A DNA stretch of 64,000 nt from Paraburkholderia sp. Tr-20389 (GTDB taxonomy: Bacteria > Pseudomonadota > Gammaproteobacteria > Burkholderiales > Burkholderiaceae). Within the stretch, counting starts at the first letter, position 1, and each line of letters starts with the position of its first letter. The translations under genes were made by a program, and so were the position numbers. Of this stretch, positions 53,982-62,662 are shown one piece after another. The stretch is taken from positions 124,001-188,000 of the forward strand of contig NZ_JAAGPD010000005.1 in the NCBI RefSeq assembly GCF_017104565.1. Direction: 5' to 3'. The notes beneath the pieces were generated by a model that was given only the letters and a program-made list of their open reading frames with translations, did not search any database and was not told the origin of the DNA.

Positions 53982-55595
53982 TCAGACGCTGAAGCGGTTC
54001 AACGTATAAGCGCGGTATGCGGCAACGAATGCATCGAACGAACCGACTTCTTCACGCTCGAGCTTCGTTTGTTCGGCCAGCGATTCCACAGCAAGCGCGG
54101 CGAACTCATGCGCTTGCGCTTCGTCCAGTGGACGCGCGCGGAAATGCTCCGCATGCGCGCTGCTCTGCGCGAGGCCGAATTCGAGGAAGCTTTGCTGCTT
54201 GTCGCGCATGATCTGCAGCACCCGGGCAGACGGCGTCAACGATGCATCCGCGAGCTTTGCACGTTGCGCAGCCACCGAGCGCGCGTGGCTGTCGTCACCG
54301 CGAATCGAATCGAGTACGGCAGCTGCGTGATCGATTTTCGCGAGCAGTTCGCCGGCCCAGTCGAGCATCTTCACGGGTTGTCCGTCACGCACCAGTTCGA
54401 GGCCCGGCTTGCGCCCTTCCATCGTCACGCGGCCGAAATTCTGATTGGCCTCGCAGTACGCGGGCGGCGGCAGCGTCGCGCTGTCGTCGAGTGCACACAC
54501 GAGCAGATACGCGTCGAGAAAACGCGCCGTTTCGAGCGCGATGCCTGTCGGTTCGAACGGGTCGATATCCATGCAGCGAACTTCGACGTACTGCACGCCG
54601 CGCGCAGCGAGCGCATGCAGCGGACGCTCGCCCGGATAAGTGACACGCTTCGGGCGGATCGTCGAATAGAACTCGTTTTCGATCTGCAGCACGTTCGTGT
54701 TGATCTGCACCCACTCGCCGTCGCGTTGCGTGCCGATCGCCTCGTATTGCGGATACGGCTGGCTCACGGCTTTTGCAAGCGCGTCGAGATAGCCGGGCAG
54801 CGTGTCGTAGTCGGCGTGCAGCGCCGCTTGCGCGGTCGTGTTCGAATAGCCGAGGTCGCTCATGCGCAGGCTCGTCGCGTAAGGACGATAGAGCGTATCG
54901 GCGTCGAGCGTTTCGAGCGTGTGCGGGCGGCCGCGCAGGAAGCGCCGGTCGAGTGCCGGCGACGCGCCGAACAGATACATCAGCAGCCAGCTCGTGCGAC
55001 GGAAATTGCGGATCAGCGCGAGATAGCGATCGGACTGGAAATCGACAGCATTGGCTGTCGATTTCTGGTCGGCGCGCAGCAGGCGCCACACTTCTTCGTT
55101 CAACGAATAGTTGTAGTGGATGCCCGCGATGCATTGCATCGTGCGTCCATAGCGCAGCGCGAGACCCACGCGATATACGTACTTCAGTCTGCCGATGTTC
55201 GACGTGCCGTAGCGCGCGATGGGAATCTCGTCGTCTTCGGGCAGGAGGCCCGGCATCGAGTTGTTCCACAGCAGTTCGTCGCCGATGGCCGAATAGACAA
55301 AGCGATGCAGCGTGTCGAGGCGCTCGATGGTGGTCGACGCGTCCTGTTCGGCGGGCGTGATCAGTTCGAGCAGCGCTTCCGAATAATCGGTGGTCAGCGA
55401 AGGATGCGTGAGCGCCGAGCCGAGCGAACGCGGATGCTGCGTCATCGCGAGATGGCCGTCGGACAGGACGCGCAGGCTTTCCTTTTCGATGCCGCGCAAG
55501 CCGGTCGTCAGCGCGTCACGCTGCGGACCGGATGTCAGCACGGACAGGCGATGCAGGAGCGCGTCGGTCGTGCGGGTGGATGTCGTGTTTGGCAT
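53982..55595 (-). CDS. gshA: Glutamate-cysteine ligase
   Basis: A 537-residue enzyme for the first step of glutathione synthesis, of the proteobacterial class I GshA type (TDYSEALLELITPAEQDAST, LLWNNSMPGLLPEDDEIPIARYG, YVEVRCMDIDPFEPTG). The start MPNTTSTRTTDALLHRLSVLT at 55595 was chosen; a 70-residue upstream extension has no homology. It lies about 250 bases after alkA, separate from the ybdK gene. Confidence 0.92.
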   Translation of the reverse strand: MPNTTSTRTTDALLHRLSVLTSGPQRDALTTGLRGIEKESLRVLSDGHLAMTQHPRSLGSALTHPSLTTDYSEALLELITPAEQDASTTIERLDTLHRFVYSAIGDELLWNNSMPGLLPEDDEIPIARYGTSNIGRLKYVYRVGLALRYGRTMQCIAGIHYNYSLNEEVWRLLRADQKSTANAVDFQSDRYLALIRNFRRTSWLLMYLFGASPALDRRFLRGRPHTLETLDADTLYRPYATSLRMSDLGYSNTTAQAALHADYDTLPGYLDALAKAVSQPYPQYEAIGTQRDGEWVQINTNVLQIENEFYSTIRPKRVTYPGERPLHALAARGVQYVEVRCMDIDPFEPTGIALETARFLDAYLLVCALDDSATLPPPAYCEANQNFGRVTMEGRKPGLELVRDGQPVKMLDWAGELLAKIDHAAAVLDSIRGDDSHARSVAAQRAKLADASLTPSARVLQIMRDKQQSFLEFGLAQSSAHAEHFRARPLDEAQAHEFAALAVESLAEQTKLEREEVGSFDAFVAAYRAYTLNRFSV

Positions 55596-55844
55596 TGATG
55601 CGGGTCGAACAGGGTCGGCCGCCATGCGCCGCACGGTGCTGCTTGAGCGCGGTCGACAACGTTCGGCGGAATTTTCAGTAGCGGGCACTTTAACATCTCG
55701 CCAGAACGGCTGCTTGGCGTTGCCTCGGGCCGCTCCCGCGCCGCTTCCGGCGCGGTTCCCGAGGTTTGTGCGCGTCCTCTCACTGTACGCCGCGCGAGGC
55801 CGCAAAGTCGATTCCCTGCGCGCGTTTCTATGTGCGGAAAACCG

Positions 55845-56768
55845 CTAGCCGCCGCGTGCCCCGCCCGCGCGATCGGCGACTTCATTCCACAGATGCATCG
55901 CCGCGTAGGCGCGCCAGGGCCGCCAGGCGTCGGTGCGGGCGCGCTGCTGGTTGGGGCGCACGAGCGCCGGGTCGCGTGCCGCAATCGCCTGCATCAGCAC
56001 GAGATCCCATGCGGGCCATGCATCGGCGTCGCGCCAGGCGCGCATCGCAACATACTCGACGGTCCACGGGCCGATGCCCGGCAGCGCGAGCAGCGACGCA
56101 CGCAGATGGGCGAGATCGAAGGATGCACTGCCGACGCTGTCGATAGGCACTACGCCCTCCGCCACGGCGCGCGCGAATCCCTGCAGCGCCTGGATGCGCT
56201 TGCCGGGCATGCCGATCTGCGCGAGATCGACGGCGGCGAGCGCGGCGGGCGTCGGAAAGCGCCAGGCGGTGCTTTCGTGCGGATGACCATCGATCCTTTC
56301 GCCCGCCCGCTGCACGATGCGGCCGATGATCGTCGTCGCGGCCTTCACGCTGACCTGCTGGCCGACGATAGCCCGCACGACGAGTTCGAACCCGGACCAC
56401 GCGCCGGGCACGCGCAGGCCGGGCGCCGCGGCGACCAGCGGCGCGAGCCACGGATCGGCGGCAAGGCTCGCGCCGATCGATCGGGGATCGGCTTGCAGAT
56501 CGAACATGCGCGTAATCGGCGTGGCGAGCGCGTCCGCGTGGCGGCTTACCGCGCCGTCGAGCGTGGCGACGATGCAATGACGGCGCGGATGCTTGCGGAC
56601 GGCGAGCGTACCGCTGTCGCCGTTCCAGCCGATCGCGCGACGCCATACGCCGTCTTCGACGGATTCGACGCCCGGCGTCGCGCGTCCGCCGAAAAAGCGG
56701 AGGATGCGCGGCCAGTCATAGGGAGCTTTGAACGGGAGTTCGAGTGTGGCGGTCGGCGTGGTGCTCAA
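55845..56768 (-). CDS. alkA: DNA-3-methyladenine glycosylase II (AlkA-like)
   Basis: A 307-residue base-excision repair enzyme. Helix-hairpin-helix LPGIGPWTVEYVAMRAW near 235-251, and the catalytic Asp in AWPAWDLVL. Overlaps ada by 4 bp, so both are co-transcribed, as in adaptive response operons. No frameshift or missing motif. Confidence 0.92.
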   Translation of the reverse strand: MSTTPTATLELPFKAPYDWPRILRFFGGRATPGVESVEDGVWRRAIGWNGDSGTLAVRKHPRRHCIVATLDGAVSRHADALATPITRMFDLQADPRSIGASLAADPWLAPLVAAAPGLRVPGAWSGFELVVRAIVGQQVSVKAATTIIGRIVQRAGERIDGHPHESTAWRFPTPAALAAVDLAQIGMPGKRIQALQGFARAVAEGVVPIDSVGSASFDLAHLRASLLALPGIGPWTVEYVAMRAWRDADAWPAWDLVLMQAIAARDPALVRPNQQRARTDAWRPWRAYAAMHLWNEVADRAGGARGG

Positions 56769-57895
56769 GCGGCGTGATCCATGTCGGCGGTGGTTGGGTT
56801 GGTTTCGTCGGCATTATGGGATTCGTGCTGCGCTTCCGTGTCGAGCAGTGTCGCCTTGCGCGCAGTGCCCCAGCGGTAGCCCGCGAGTGCGCCGCCCTTC
56901 TGCACGACGCGGTGACACGGTATCGCAAGCGCCACGGGATTCGATGCGCACGCGTTGGCGACGGCGCGCACCGCGCGCGGCGATCCGACTGCCTCGGCAA
57001 TCTGCGAATAGCTGCGCGTCTCGCCGTACGGAATGCGGCGCAGTGCTTCCCATACGCGCTGCTGGAACGCCGTGGCGGCGATGTCGAGCGGCAGATCGAA
57101 GCGCTCACGCTTGCCTTGCAGGTACGCGTCGATCTGTTCGATGAACGGCGCCAGCCGCGCGGGATCGCCGATCAGCTCCGCGCTCGCGAATTCGTTGCGC
57201 AGGTCGTCGACGAGCGGCGCTTCGTCGTCGCCGAAAGCGATCTTACAAATGCCTTTGTCGGTCGTCGCGACCAGCACGAGGCCGAGCGTCGTCGGCGCGC
57301 TCGCGTAGCGGACGCGCAGCCCTGCGCCTTTGCGTCGATATTGGGACGGCGCCATCCCCAGTTCGGCGGCCGCCGTGTCGTACATGCGGGACGGCGAGCC
57401 GAAGCCGGCGTCGACCGTCGCACGCGTGACGTCCGCGCCCCGTTTCAGCGCGTCGCGCAAGGCGGCGCCGCGTTGCGCGGCCTGATACTGCCGCGGCGAG
57501 ACGCCGACCACACGCTTGAAAAGCCGCTGCAGGTGGAACGGGCTGACGTGCACGGCTTCGCTCAACTGCGCGAGCGTGAGGCGCCGCTGCGGATCGGCGT
57601 CGAGTGCCGCGCACGCCCGGTTCACGATTTCGAGTTCGCGCGGCAGGCCACCCGGCTGACAGCGCTTGCATTCGCGATAGCCTGCGGCGCGCGCATCGTC
57701 GGCGGATTCGAAGAAGTCGACATTCTCGCGGCGCGGCAACCGCGACGCGCATGAAGGACGGCAGAAGACGCCCGTCGTGCGGACGCCGTAGAAGAAGGCG
57801 CCGTCGGCGGACATGTCGCGTTTCAGCACGGCCGTCCAGCGGTCGTCTTCGGTGTCGAACGCGGCGGGCACGGCGTGGGAGAAGGCTGTGTTCAT
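56765..57895 (-). CDS. ada: Ada: bifunctional transcriptional activator/O6-alkylguanine-DNA methyltransferase
   Basis: A 376-residue protein with all three parts: N-terminal zinc methyl-phosphotriester domain (C45, C49, C76, C79), AraC helix-turn-helix (LTLAQLSEAVHVSPFHLQRLFKRVVGVSPRQYQ near 105-137), and C-terminal methyltransferase with the active-site Cys in PCHRVV (C327). It controls the alkylation response, here with alkA in one operon. Confidence 0.93.
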   Translation of the reverse strand: MNTAFSHAVPAAFDTEDDRWTAVLKRDMSADGAFFYGVRTTGVFCRPSCASRLPRRENVDFFESADDARAAGYRECKRCQPGGLPRELEIVNRACAALDADPQRRLTLAQLSEAVHVSPFHLQRLFKRVVGVSPRQYQAAQRGAALRDALKRGADVTRATVDAGFGSPSRMYDTAAAELGMAPSQYRRKGAGLRVRYASAPTTLGLVLVATTDKGICKIAFGDDEAPLVDDLRNEFASAELIGDPARLAPFIEQIDAYLQGKRERFDLPLDIAATAFQQRVWEALRRIPYGETRSYSQIAEAVGSPRAVRAVANACASNPVALAIPCHRVVQKGGALAGYRWGTARKATLLDTEAQHESHNADETNPTTADMDHAA

Positions 57896-58087
57896 CGTTT
57901 GCCCCGGGGGACGGTTTTGACGCTTACCACTGTAGCGAGCACCTGCACACAGTACGCTCCGGTTCTTGCTGTGTCATTTGGGCTGCTCGGTCAGTGGGGT
58001 TATCCCACGGCGTTTTTGCGCGCCTTTACCCATTTAGTGGGAGTAATTCGACCCCAAAAAAAGTTGGGGTTTTCCCTTAAAAAGTTA

Positions 58088-58116
58088 TTGCGTCGCATCA
58101 ACCCGGCGTGTATAGT
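58088..58116 (+). promoter_or_regulatory. Sigma70-like promoter of the candidate small RNA
   Basis: TTGCGT (58088-58093), 17 bases, TATAGT (58111-58116). Near-consensus spacing and hexamers; predicted start near 58122. Confidence 0.7.
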
Positions 58117-58121
58117 GGTTC

Positions 58122-58185
58122 TTGTCTCCTCCATGTCTCCTCCTGATATGGATTCAGCCCGCTCCAAGTCGAGCGGGCTTTTTTT
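58122..58185 (+). ncRNA. Candidate small RNA with two anti-Shine-Dalgarno repeats
   Basis: About 64 nt between a good promoter and a strong terminator. It has two copies of TGTCTCCTCC, at 58123-58132 and 58134-58143, and no useful reading frame. The repeats complement the GGAGGAGACA type of ribosome-binding site used by several transport and catabolism genes in this window. Such RNAs usually need Hfq. Identity with any named Burkholderia small RNA is not established here. Confidence 0.6.
58156..58185 (+). terminator. Terminator of the candidate small RNA
   Basis: AGCCCGCTC / GAGCGGGCT stem with a 6-base loop followed by seven T residues. Confidence 0.88.
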
Positions 58186-58275
58186 CGCCTTGTCGTTTCA
58201 TGCGGCGGCAATCTTCGCGCGCGATACCTTCTACACTGGGTCCTTCACCCGAATTCAAAGACGGGACGCGACGCC

Positions 58276-58689
58276 ATGAACTTCCATATTCTCGATATCG
58301 ATCACGTCGTCATTCGTGCTGCGAATCTCGATGTGATGACTCGCTTCTATCGCGAGGTGCTCGGCTGCACGCTGGAGAAGGAGCAACTCGATCTTGGCCT
58401 GATCCAGCTTCGAGCGGGACGTGCTCTGATCGACCTGTTGCAGGTCGGCGGCCGGATCGACCGGCCGGAAAGCGGTATGCCGGGCGCCGGCCGGAACATG
58501 GATCACCTTTGTCTGCGCGTCGAGCCTTTCGACGCAGATGCGCTCCAAACCTGGCTCGCCGCGCGCGACGTACGCATCGGCGAGCAGGCGACGCGCTATG
58601 GTGCGGATGGTTATGGACCGTCTTTGTATCTGTTCGATCCAGAGGGCAACATGGTTGAACTCAAAGGGCCACCGGCTCCAACAGCCTGA
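58276..58689 (+). CDS. VOC family protein (glyoxalase/dioxygenase fold)
   Basis: A 137-residue protein of the vicinal oxygen chelate superfamily: LDIDHVVIRAANLDVMTRFYREVLGCTL at 6-33, MDHLCLRVEPFD at 75-86, and GNMVELKG near the end. The His and Glu metal ligands (H10, H76, E128) are in place. Exact substrate unknown. Start follows a weak ribosome-binding site. Confidence 0.8.
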   Translation: MNFHILDIDHVVIRAANLDVMTRFYREVLGCTLEKEQLDLGLIQLRAGRALIDLLQVGGRIDRPESGMPGAGRNMDHLCLRVEPFDADALQTWLAARDVRIGEQATRYGADGYGPSLYLFDPEGNMVELKGPPAPTA

Positions 58690-58738
58690 TTTTCACACAG
58701 CGTTTTTTGGTACACAGACTGGACGGCACGTCAGCGGA

Positions 58739-59317
58739 TCACCGTCCGCCATGCGCCGCTGGACGCGCATTCGCCGCAGCTTTGAGTACGGTCCACTCGA
58801 TGGGGACGGCATCGGCGGTTTCGCTCCCAAGCCACGCCGCGTGGTCCTGGACGGTGCATTGCAGACGCATCGTCCGTTCGGCCAGCGCACCGAGCGCCGG
58901 CGCAACGTCTTCGCCCAGCGACCACACGGTCACGTTCCGCATGCGCTCGACCTTGTTGCGTACGCCCTGCCACCAGATGTCGGAAGTCCGGCCGCCGTAC
59001 GCGATCACGATCACTTCGTTTGCACGTCCGCTTGCCTTCGCGATGCGGCGTTCGTCGGGCTGGCCGACTTCGATCCAGGTATCGATGGCGCCCGTCAGAT
59101 CCTTCGCCCAGAGATCCGGCTCGTCGATGTCCGACAGGCCTTTGCAGAATTCAAGGCGTTCTTGCGCGAAGAGCGCGAATGCGGCGACGCGAACCATCAT
59201 CCGTTCGTTCGTTTCCGACGGGTGCAGTGCGATCGTCAGCGAGTGGTCGGCGTAATAGTGCCGGTCCATGTCGGCGATCTGGAGTTCAGCCTTATAGATT
59301 GTCGATTTGAGAGCCAT
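58739..59317 (-). CDS. yaeQ: YaeQ family protein
   Basis: A 192-residue protein of the YaeQ nuclease-like fold (PD-(D/E)XK relatives): MALKSTIYKAELQIADMDRHYY at the start, DLTGAIDTWIEVGQPDERRIAKA, and the WSLGEDVA block. E. coli YaeQ affects haemolysin expression, but its biochemical role is unclear. Start at 59317 set by the family N-terminus. Confidence 0.88.
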   Translation of the reverse strand: MALKSTIYKAELQIADMDRHYYADHSLTIALHPSETNERMMVRVAAFALFAQERLEFCKGLSDIDEPDLWAKDLTGAIDTWIEVGQPDERRIAKASGRANEVIVIAYGGRTSDIWWQGVRNKVERMRNVTVWSLGEDVAPALGALAERTMRLQCTVQDHAAWLGSETADAVPIEWTVLKAAANARPAAHGGR

Positions 59318-59831
59318 GCTACAACCTGGTCCCGCAAACGCGGACCGGATAGTGAATAGTGAGTCGGCGTACCTTGCCATGATCGTCCCCTGCCTTGCAG
59401 CGGTCACGCCTCGGTCGCGCGTCTCGCCGGTGAAACACATTTGCCGGGTTGCCGGGACGTCGGGCCGCGAGGCCCCGTCGCATCAACCTTCCTGCTTTCG
59501 CATGTCGTAGGAGCAGCAACATGCGTGCCGAATGGGCGCTGAACGCGTCGCACTGCGAAGGTGGGAGCGTGATGATACCGAATATGCGGGGACGGTATGA
59601 CAGCCTGATGTGGTGCCGGAGGCGGTGCCTATGCGAACACGGAACGAGCGGACGGGGTTTTGACGCGCCGGATGGAGAGATGCCGGGGCAAAAACCCGGA
59701 TCGAAATGAAGATGGCCGGATTCAAAACCCGGCCATGCCGAACCCCGAAAGAGATTCTTTCGTTCGGACGTTGGTTTTTACCCGACATTTAATGTCGGGC
59801 GGCATCCAACTTTAAACGCCTGTTGCCTGAT
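59318..59831. other. Intergenic region with a series of hairpins
   Basis: 514 bases without a supported complete gene. Four stem-loops lie at 59683-59799 (listed separately). On the minus strand 59319-59522 reads a frame that begins MLLLLRHAKAG, like the start of a SixA-type phosphatase, but the match stops there. Confidence 0.4.
59683..59799 (-). other. Cluster of four stem-loops
   Basis: Minus-strand order: CCCGACATT-T-AATGTCGGG (59781-59799); CCGAAC stem with an inner GAAAGA/TCTTTC stem (59738-59767); ATGGCCGG stem (59712-59736); CCGGG/CCCGG (59683-59699). Two of the loops are GTTTT-rich. Together they could form a structured 3' UTR or RNA of the 59832-60173 gene. No T-run marks a clear terminator. 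Confidence 0.4.
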
Positions 59832-60173
59832 CTATTGCTTGATGAAGCGGTCGTTCGTCCAAAGACCTTGGGTATCGCTATTACCGGCATTCACGAATTC
59901 CACATCATGCCCGACCACGCGGACGACACGGAAATCGGAATTCTCCGGCGTGGAAATACACTCGAAACCCGAGAAGAACTCCTGCATTTTTTGCTGCTCG
60001 CCGGCTTGTGCATGCTGGGTGACAGCGTCGAGCTTGTCCCTCGACAGGCAGCCATATGAATTCGCCTTGAACCGAACTGTCTGCTGGGGTTTGATCACGA
60101 CGTCCTGCGCCTGCGCGCCTGCTACTGCAACCAAACCCGTCAGTGCCATCAGAATGGCGACTCGCTTGTTCAT
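59832..60173 (-). CDS. Small secreted protein of unknown function
   Basis: A 113-residue protein with a Sec signal peptide (residues 1-22, MNKRVAILMALTGLVAVAGAQA). The mature part has two Cys residues (YGCLSRD and FECIST) that could pair. It is followed by a hairpin-rich region. I do not recognise the family. Confidence 0.7.
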   Translation of the reverse strand: MNKRVAILMALTGLVAVAGAQAQDVVIKPQQTVRFKANSYGCLSRDKLDAVTQHAQAGEQQKMQEFFSGFECISTPENSDFRVVRVVGHDVEFVNAGNSDTQGLWTNDRFIKQ

Positions 60174-60678
60174 GGTTACCTCCGTGCGGGTTATTGCTCG
60201 GTTTAGCTATGTGTTTAACTGCCAGAAAACAGACACGCTTTTCAATTTAGGAGAACCGCTTTGAAGAGCAAGCACATCTTGTGTGCGCTCGCAACAGCGG
60301 CGATTTGTCGCATGCCAGAATGCACGTAATTGATTCTCCCCTAATGACGCAATTTGGCCGTTATTCGGCGAATTGCGAAAAATAATGCGCGACGCAGAGT
60401 CAGGCCAGATAACCTTTTGCGGACGTTATTCGCGTTTACGCTCAACCGGTTTTTAAACAGTTGGCGATAAACCGGCGGCTCGTTGATGCGTCGCACACAA
60501 AGTCATTCGAAGGAATCATCAAACACGTCGGTCTAATGAAGCATACGCAGAATAAAAAGGATGCCTGAGTGGAAGCGGGCCGCAAGCGGGACGACAGACG
60601 CGAATAGCACCCTTGCGCGGGCGCCGAGTTCGTGGATAAATCGACCGGCCCCAAAACCTTGCAAGACAGGAGATTCTC
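60174..60678. other. Intergenic region upstream of the LysE gene
   Basis: 505 bases. At 60261-60329 a TTG-started 22-codon frame (MKSKHILCALATAAICRMPECT) follows a GGAGAACCGC ribosome-binding site and looks like a signal peptide that stops abruptly, perhaps a decayed secreted protein. Otherwise nothing supported. Confidence 0.35.
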
Positions 60679-61305
60679 ATGACGCTTGCCCAGTGGCTTC
60701 CGTTTGCGATCGCATCGGCGATTCTCGTCGCGATTCCCGGCCCTACCGTACTGCTTGTAATTTCTTATGCGCTCGGCCACGGCCGACGCTACGCGTTGGT
60801 AACGACGGCAGGCGTAGCGCTCGGCGATCTGACGTCGATGACAGCGTCGATGCTCGGCCTCGGCGTGATCCTCGCGGCCTCCGCGACGTTGTTCACCGCG
60901 CTCAAGTGGGTGGGCGCTGTGTATCTGATCTATCTCGGCATCAAGCTGTGGCGTGCGCCCGTGTCGGCCGACGATGCGCCGCCCGCAGGAGAAACGCGCC
61001 CGAGCCGCATCTTCGCGCACGCCTACGCTGTGACGGCGCTCAATCCGAAAAGCATCGTGTTCTTCGTAGCATTCGTGCCGCAGTTCATCGATACGCAAGT
61101 TGCGACCTGGTCGCAGATCGCGGTCTTCGAAGCGACCTTCGTGGCGCTGGGCACCTTGAACGCGCTCGGGTATGCCGTGCTGGCCTCGGCTGCGCGGCGC
61201 GCCATCCGCAGTCCGCGCGTGCAGCGCCGCGTCAATTGCACGGGCGGAACGCTGTTGATCGGCGCTGGACTGCTGGCCGCGGCATGGAAGAAATCGGCCG
61301 CGTGA
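60679..61305 (+). CDS. LysE/RhtB family amino acid exporter
   Basis: A 208-residue inner-membrane protein with six hydrophobic segments and the LysE-type N-terminal ATPGPTVL-like motif IPGPTVLLVISYALGHGRRYAL. Ribosome-binding site GACAGGAGATTCTC before ATG. LysE-family proteins export amino acids or homoserine lactones; the substrate cannot be told. Confidence 0.88.
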   Translation: MTLAQWLPFAIASAILVAIPGPTVLLVISYALGHGRRYALVTTAGVALGDLTSMTASMLGLGVILAASATLFTALKWVGAVYLIYLGIKLWRAPVSADDAPPAGETRPSRIFAHAYAVTALNPKSIVFFVAFVPQFIDTQVATWSQIAVFEATFVALGTLNALGYAVLASAARRAIRSPRVQRRVNCTGGTLLIGAGLLAAAWKKSAA

Positions 61306-61451
61306 ATGCCTTCTGATCGAAGGACGACGACGAAGCAGGCGCGCGGTTTGCATCACGATTCGCGCACCGGGTGTGCGCGGTGGATCACACGCAGTGGCTA
61401 CCAACACGCCTACAATGAAATCGTCGTTGTTCCATCGATCAGGAGATTACT

Positions 61452-61619
61452 GTGATCGAGCATCTGATTCTGGGCGCGTTTTTGATCGTGCCGCTTCTCA
61501 TCGTCGCGTTTCTGTTTTCCGACGAACTCTGGCAGGAGCATCGCCAGGCCTTGCACGATGACGACCATCACAGGCGGATGGACTGGCGGCACCCGATTCG
61601 CAGTCTGTTGCACCACTAG
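61452..61619 (+). CDS. Small membrane protein, 55 residues
   Basis: Starts GTG (MIEHLILGAFLIVPLLIVAFLFSDELW) with an excellent AGGAGATTACT ribosome-binding site. One membrane helix (residues 4-22) followed by a basic His-rich tail. Function unknown. It precedes a second small membrane protein by 36 bases. Confidence 0.6.
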   Translation: MIEHLILGAFLIVPLLIVAFLFSDELWQEHRQALHDDDHHRRMDWRHPIRSLLHH

Positions 61620-61655
61620 GCAGGTTGACGGGATCCGGAGCGGCTGGAGGCGGTC

Positions 61656-61787
61656 ATGCTGGCCTTCTCTTTTTCGTGGACCGAGTACTGGCTGTTCATG
61701 CTGGCGCTGATTCTGGTCAGCGTCGCGTTGACGTCCCTTTGCGGTTCAGCGCCGCGAGCGCCCGAACCGCCGGAGGATGATGCCTAG
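61656..61787 (+). CDS. Small membrane protein, 43 residues
   Basis: MLAFSFSWTEYWLFMLALILVSVALTSLCGSA with one helix (about residues 11-29) and a Pro/Asp tail. Ribosome-binding site GGAGGCGGTC before ATG. Probably in the same transcript as the 61452-61619 gene; function unknown. Confidence 0.55.
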   Translation: MLAFSFSWTEYWLFMLALILVSVALTSLCGSAPRAPEPPEDDA

Positions 61788-62089
61788 CCCTTGCGGCGTT
61801 TTTTCTTCAACTCCCCTTCACGTTTTGCATGGCGTGCCGATGACGGCGCTCAGTGCGATCTCCACAGCTTCATGCGTCACCAAAATGACGCCCAAACCTC
61901 GTTCTGTTCCCGCGATTGCGATGCGTCCCGCATGCGTACGCTTGAGTTCATGCGATGTCGCCTGCTTCACCGTCCGACATCGCCGGGCTACCTATTTGTT
62001 TTTATAGGTAGTGACTGGCTAAAATCCGGCTAAAGTTAATCATCAGATGTAAAAAACTTTGGCCTTGTCGAGACGTCACGGGGGACGGC
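61788..62089. other. Intergenic region upstream of the 97-residue gene
   Basis: 302 bases. Contains the inverted repeat CTACCTAT / ATAGGTAG (61988-62011), a possible operator, followed about 8 bases later by TAAAAT as a -10 candidate. Nothing else. Confidence 0.4.
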
Positions 62090-62383
62090 ATGAACCGATT
62101 GATCGATCAGGAAATCGCGCACATCACGCGCGTTATGTGGCCATCGCTGCTCGGGGACATGGGCGGCGCAATTCTCTCTTCGGAGTACTGGCGCATGCGC
62201 TTGCACGCGCTGCTCGATGCTCCGTCTCTCACGAAAGTCCAGCTGTGCGCGCTCGATAGTCTGTTGCTGCGGCTCGATCACTACGACCAGCACGGACCGG
62301 ATGCTTATTCGACGCCTGCTGACGGGGCATCCGCGGACGATCGCACGGCGCATAATTCGGAGCCGGTGGCATTGCACGGGTAA
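62090..62383 (+). CDS. Hypothetical protein, 97 residues
   Basis: Starts MNRLIDQEIAHITRVMWPSLLGDMGGAILSSEYWRMRLHALLD, mostly helical; no membrane segment. Ribosome-binding site ACGGGGGACGGC before ATG. I do not recognise a family. It lies next to the integrase remnant and could be cargo of the same element. Confidence 0.55.
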   Translation: MNRLIDQEIAHITRVMWPSLLGDMGGAILSSEYWRMRLHALLDAPSLTKVQLCALDSLLLRLDHYDQHGPDAYSTPADGASADDRTAHNSEPVALHG

Positions 62384-62491
62384 TCAGGCATCGCGGCTAG
62401 CAGGCGATGGACGATATTTCTCACCTTTGTAACCTGCTATCTGGAGATCAATACCATTACCATCGGTGATTAACAGGCTTGCATCAAAGTA

Positions 62492-62505
62492 CTGTGTACC
62501 TAAAA
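62492..62505 (+). repeat. TGTGTACC repeat, copy 1
   Basis: CTGTGTACCTAAAA. One of four copies of CTGTGTACC flanking the integrase gene. Confidence 0.6.
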
Positions 62506-62594
62506 GGCCGTTTCCGATGATCAGCGTTTTGAAACCCTCACGAAGCTGCTGATTACCGAGGTTTGATAGGGCTTCCGCCGTGGTGCGTGGATAG

Positions 62595-62609
62595 CTGTGT
62601 ACCCAAAAT
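62595..62609 (+). repeat. TGTGTACC repeat, copy 2 (possible att-like site)
   Basis: CTGTGTACCCAAAAT, 54 bases after the integrase stop; it matches copy 4 on the same strand at most of the first 18 positions, so the two form direct repeats around the integrase gene. Confidence 0.6.
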
Positions 62610-62662
62610 AGAATCGGCCAGCTCTTGAGTGGTTAGCTTGGTTTGGGCGCTTCATAAGGCGA

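Larger units (their letters stand above)
57896..58275. other. Intergenic region with a small RNA gene
   Basis: 380 bases between the divergent ada and VOC genes. It contains an inverted repeat (CCCCAA / TTGGGG with a TTTT tail, 58051-58070) and the candidate small RNA at 58122-58185. Confidence 0.6.

Noticed and set aside
60442-61407. 321-residue minus-strand frame across lysE
   Set aside because: It is the shadow of the LysE gene and intergenic DNA; no family signature.
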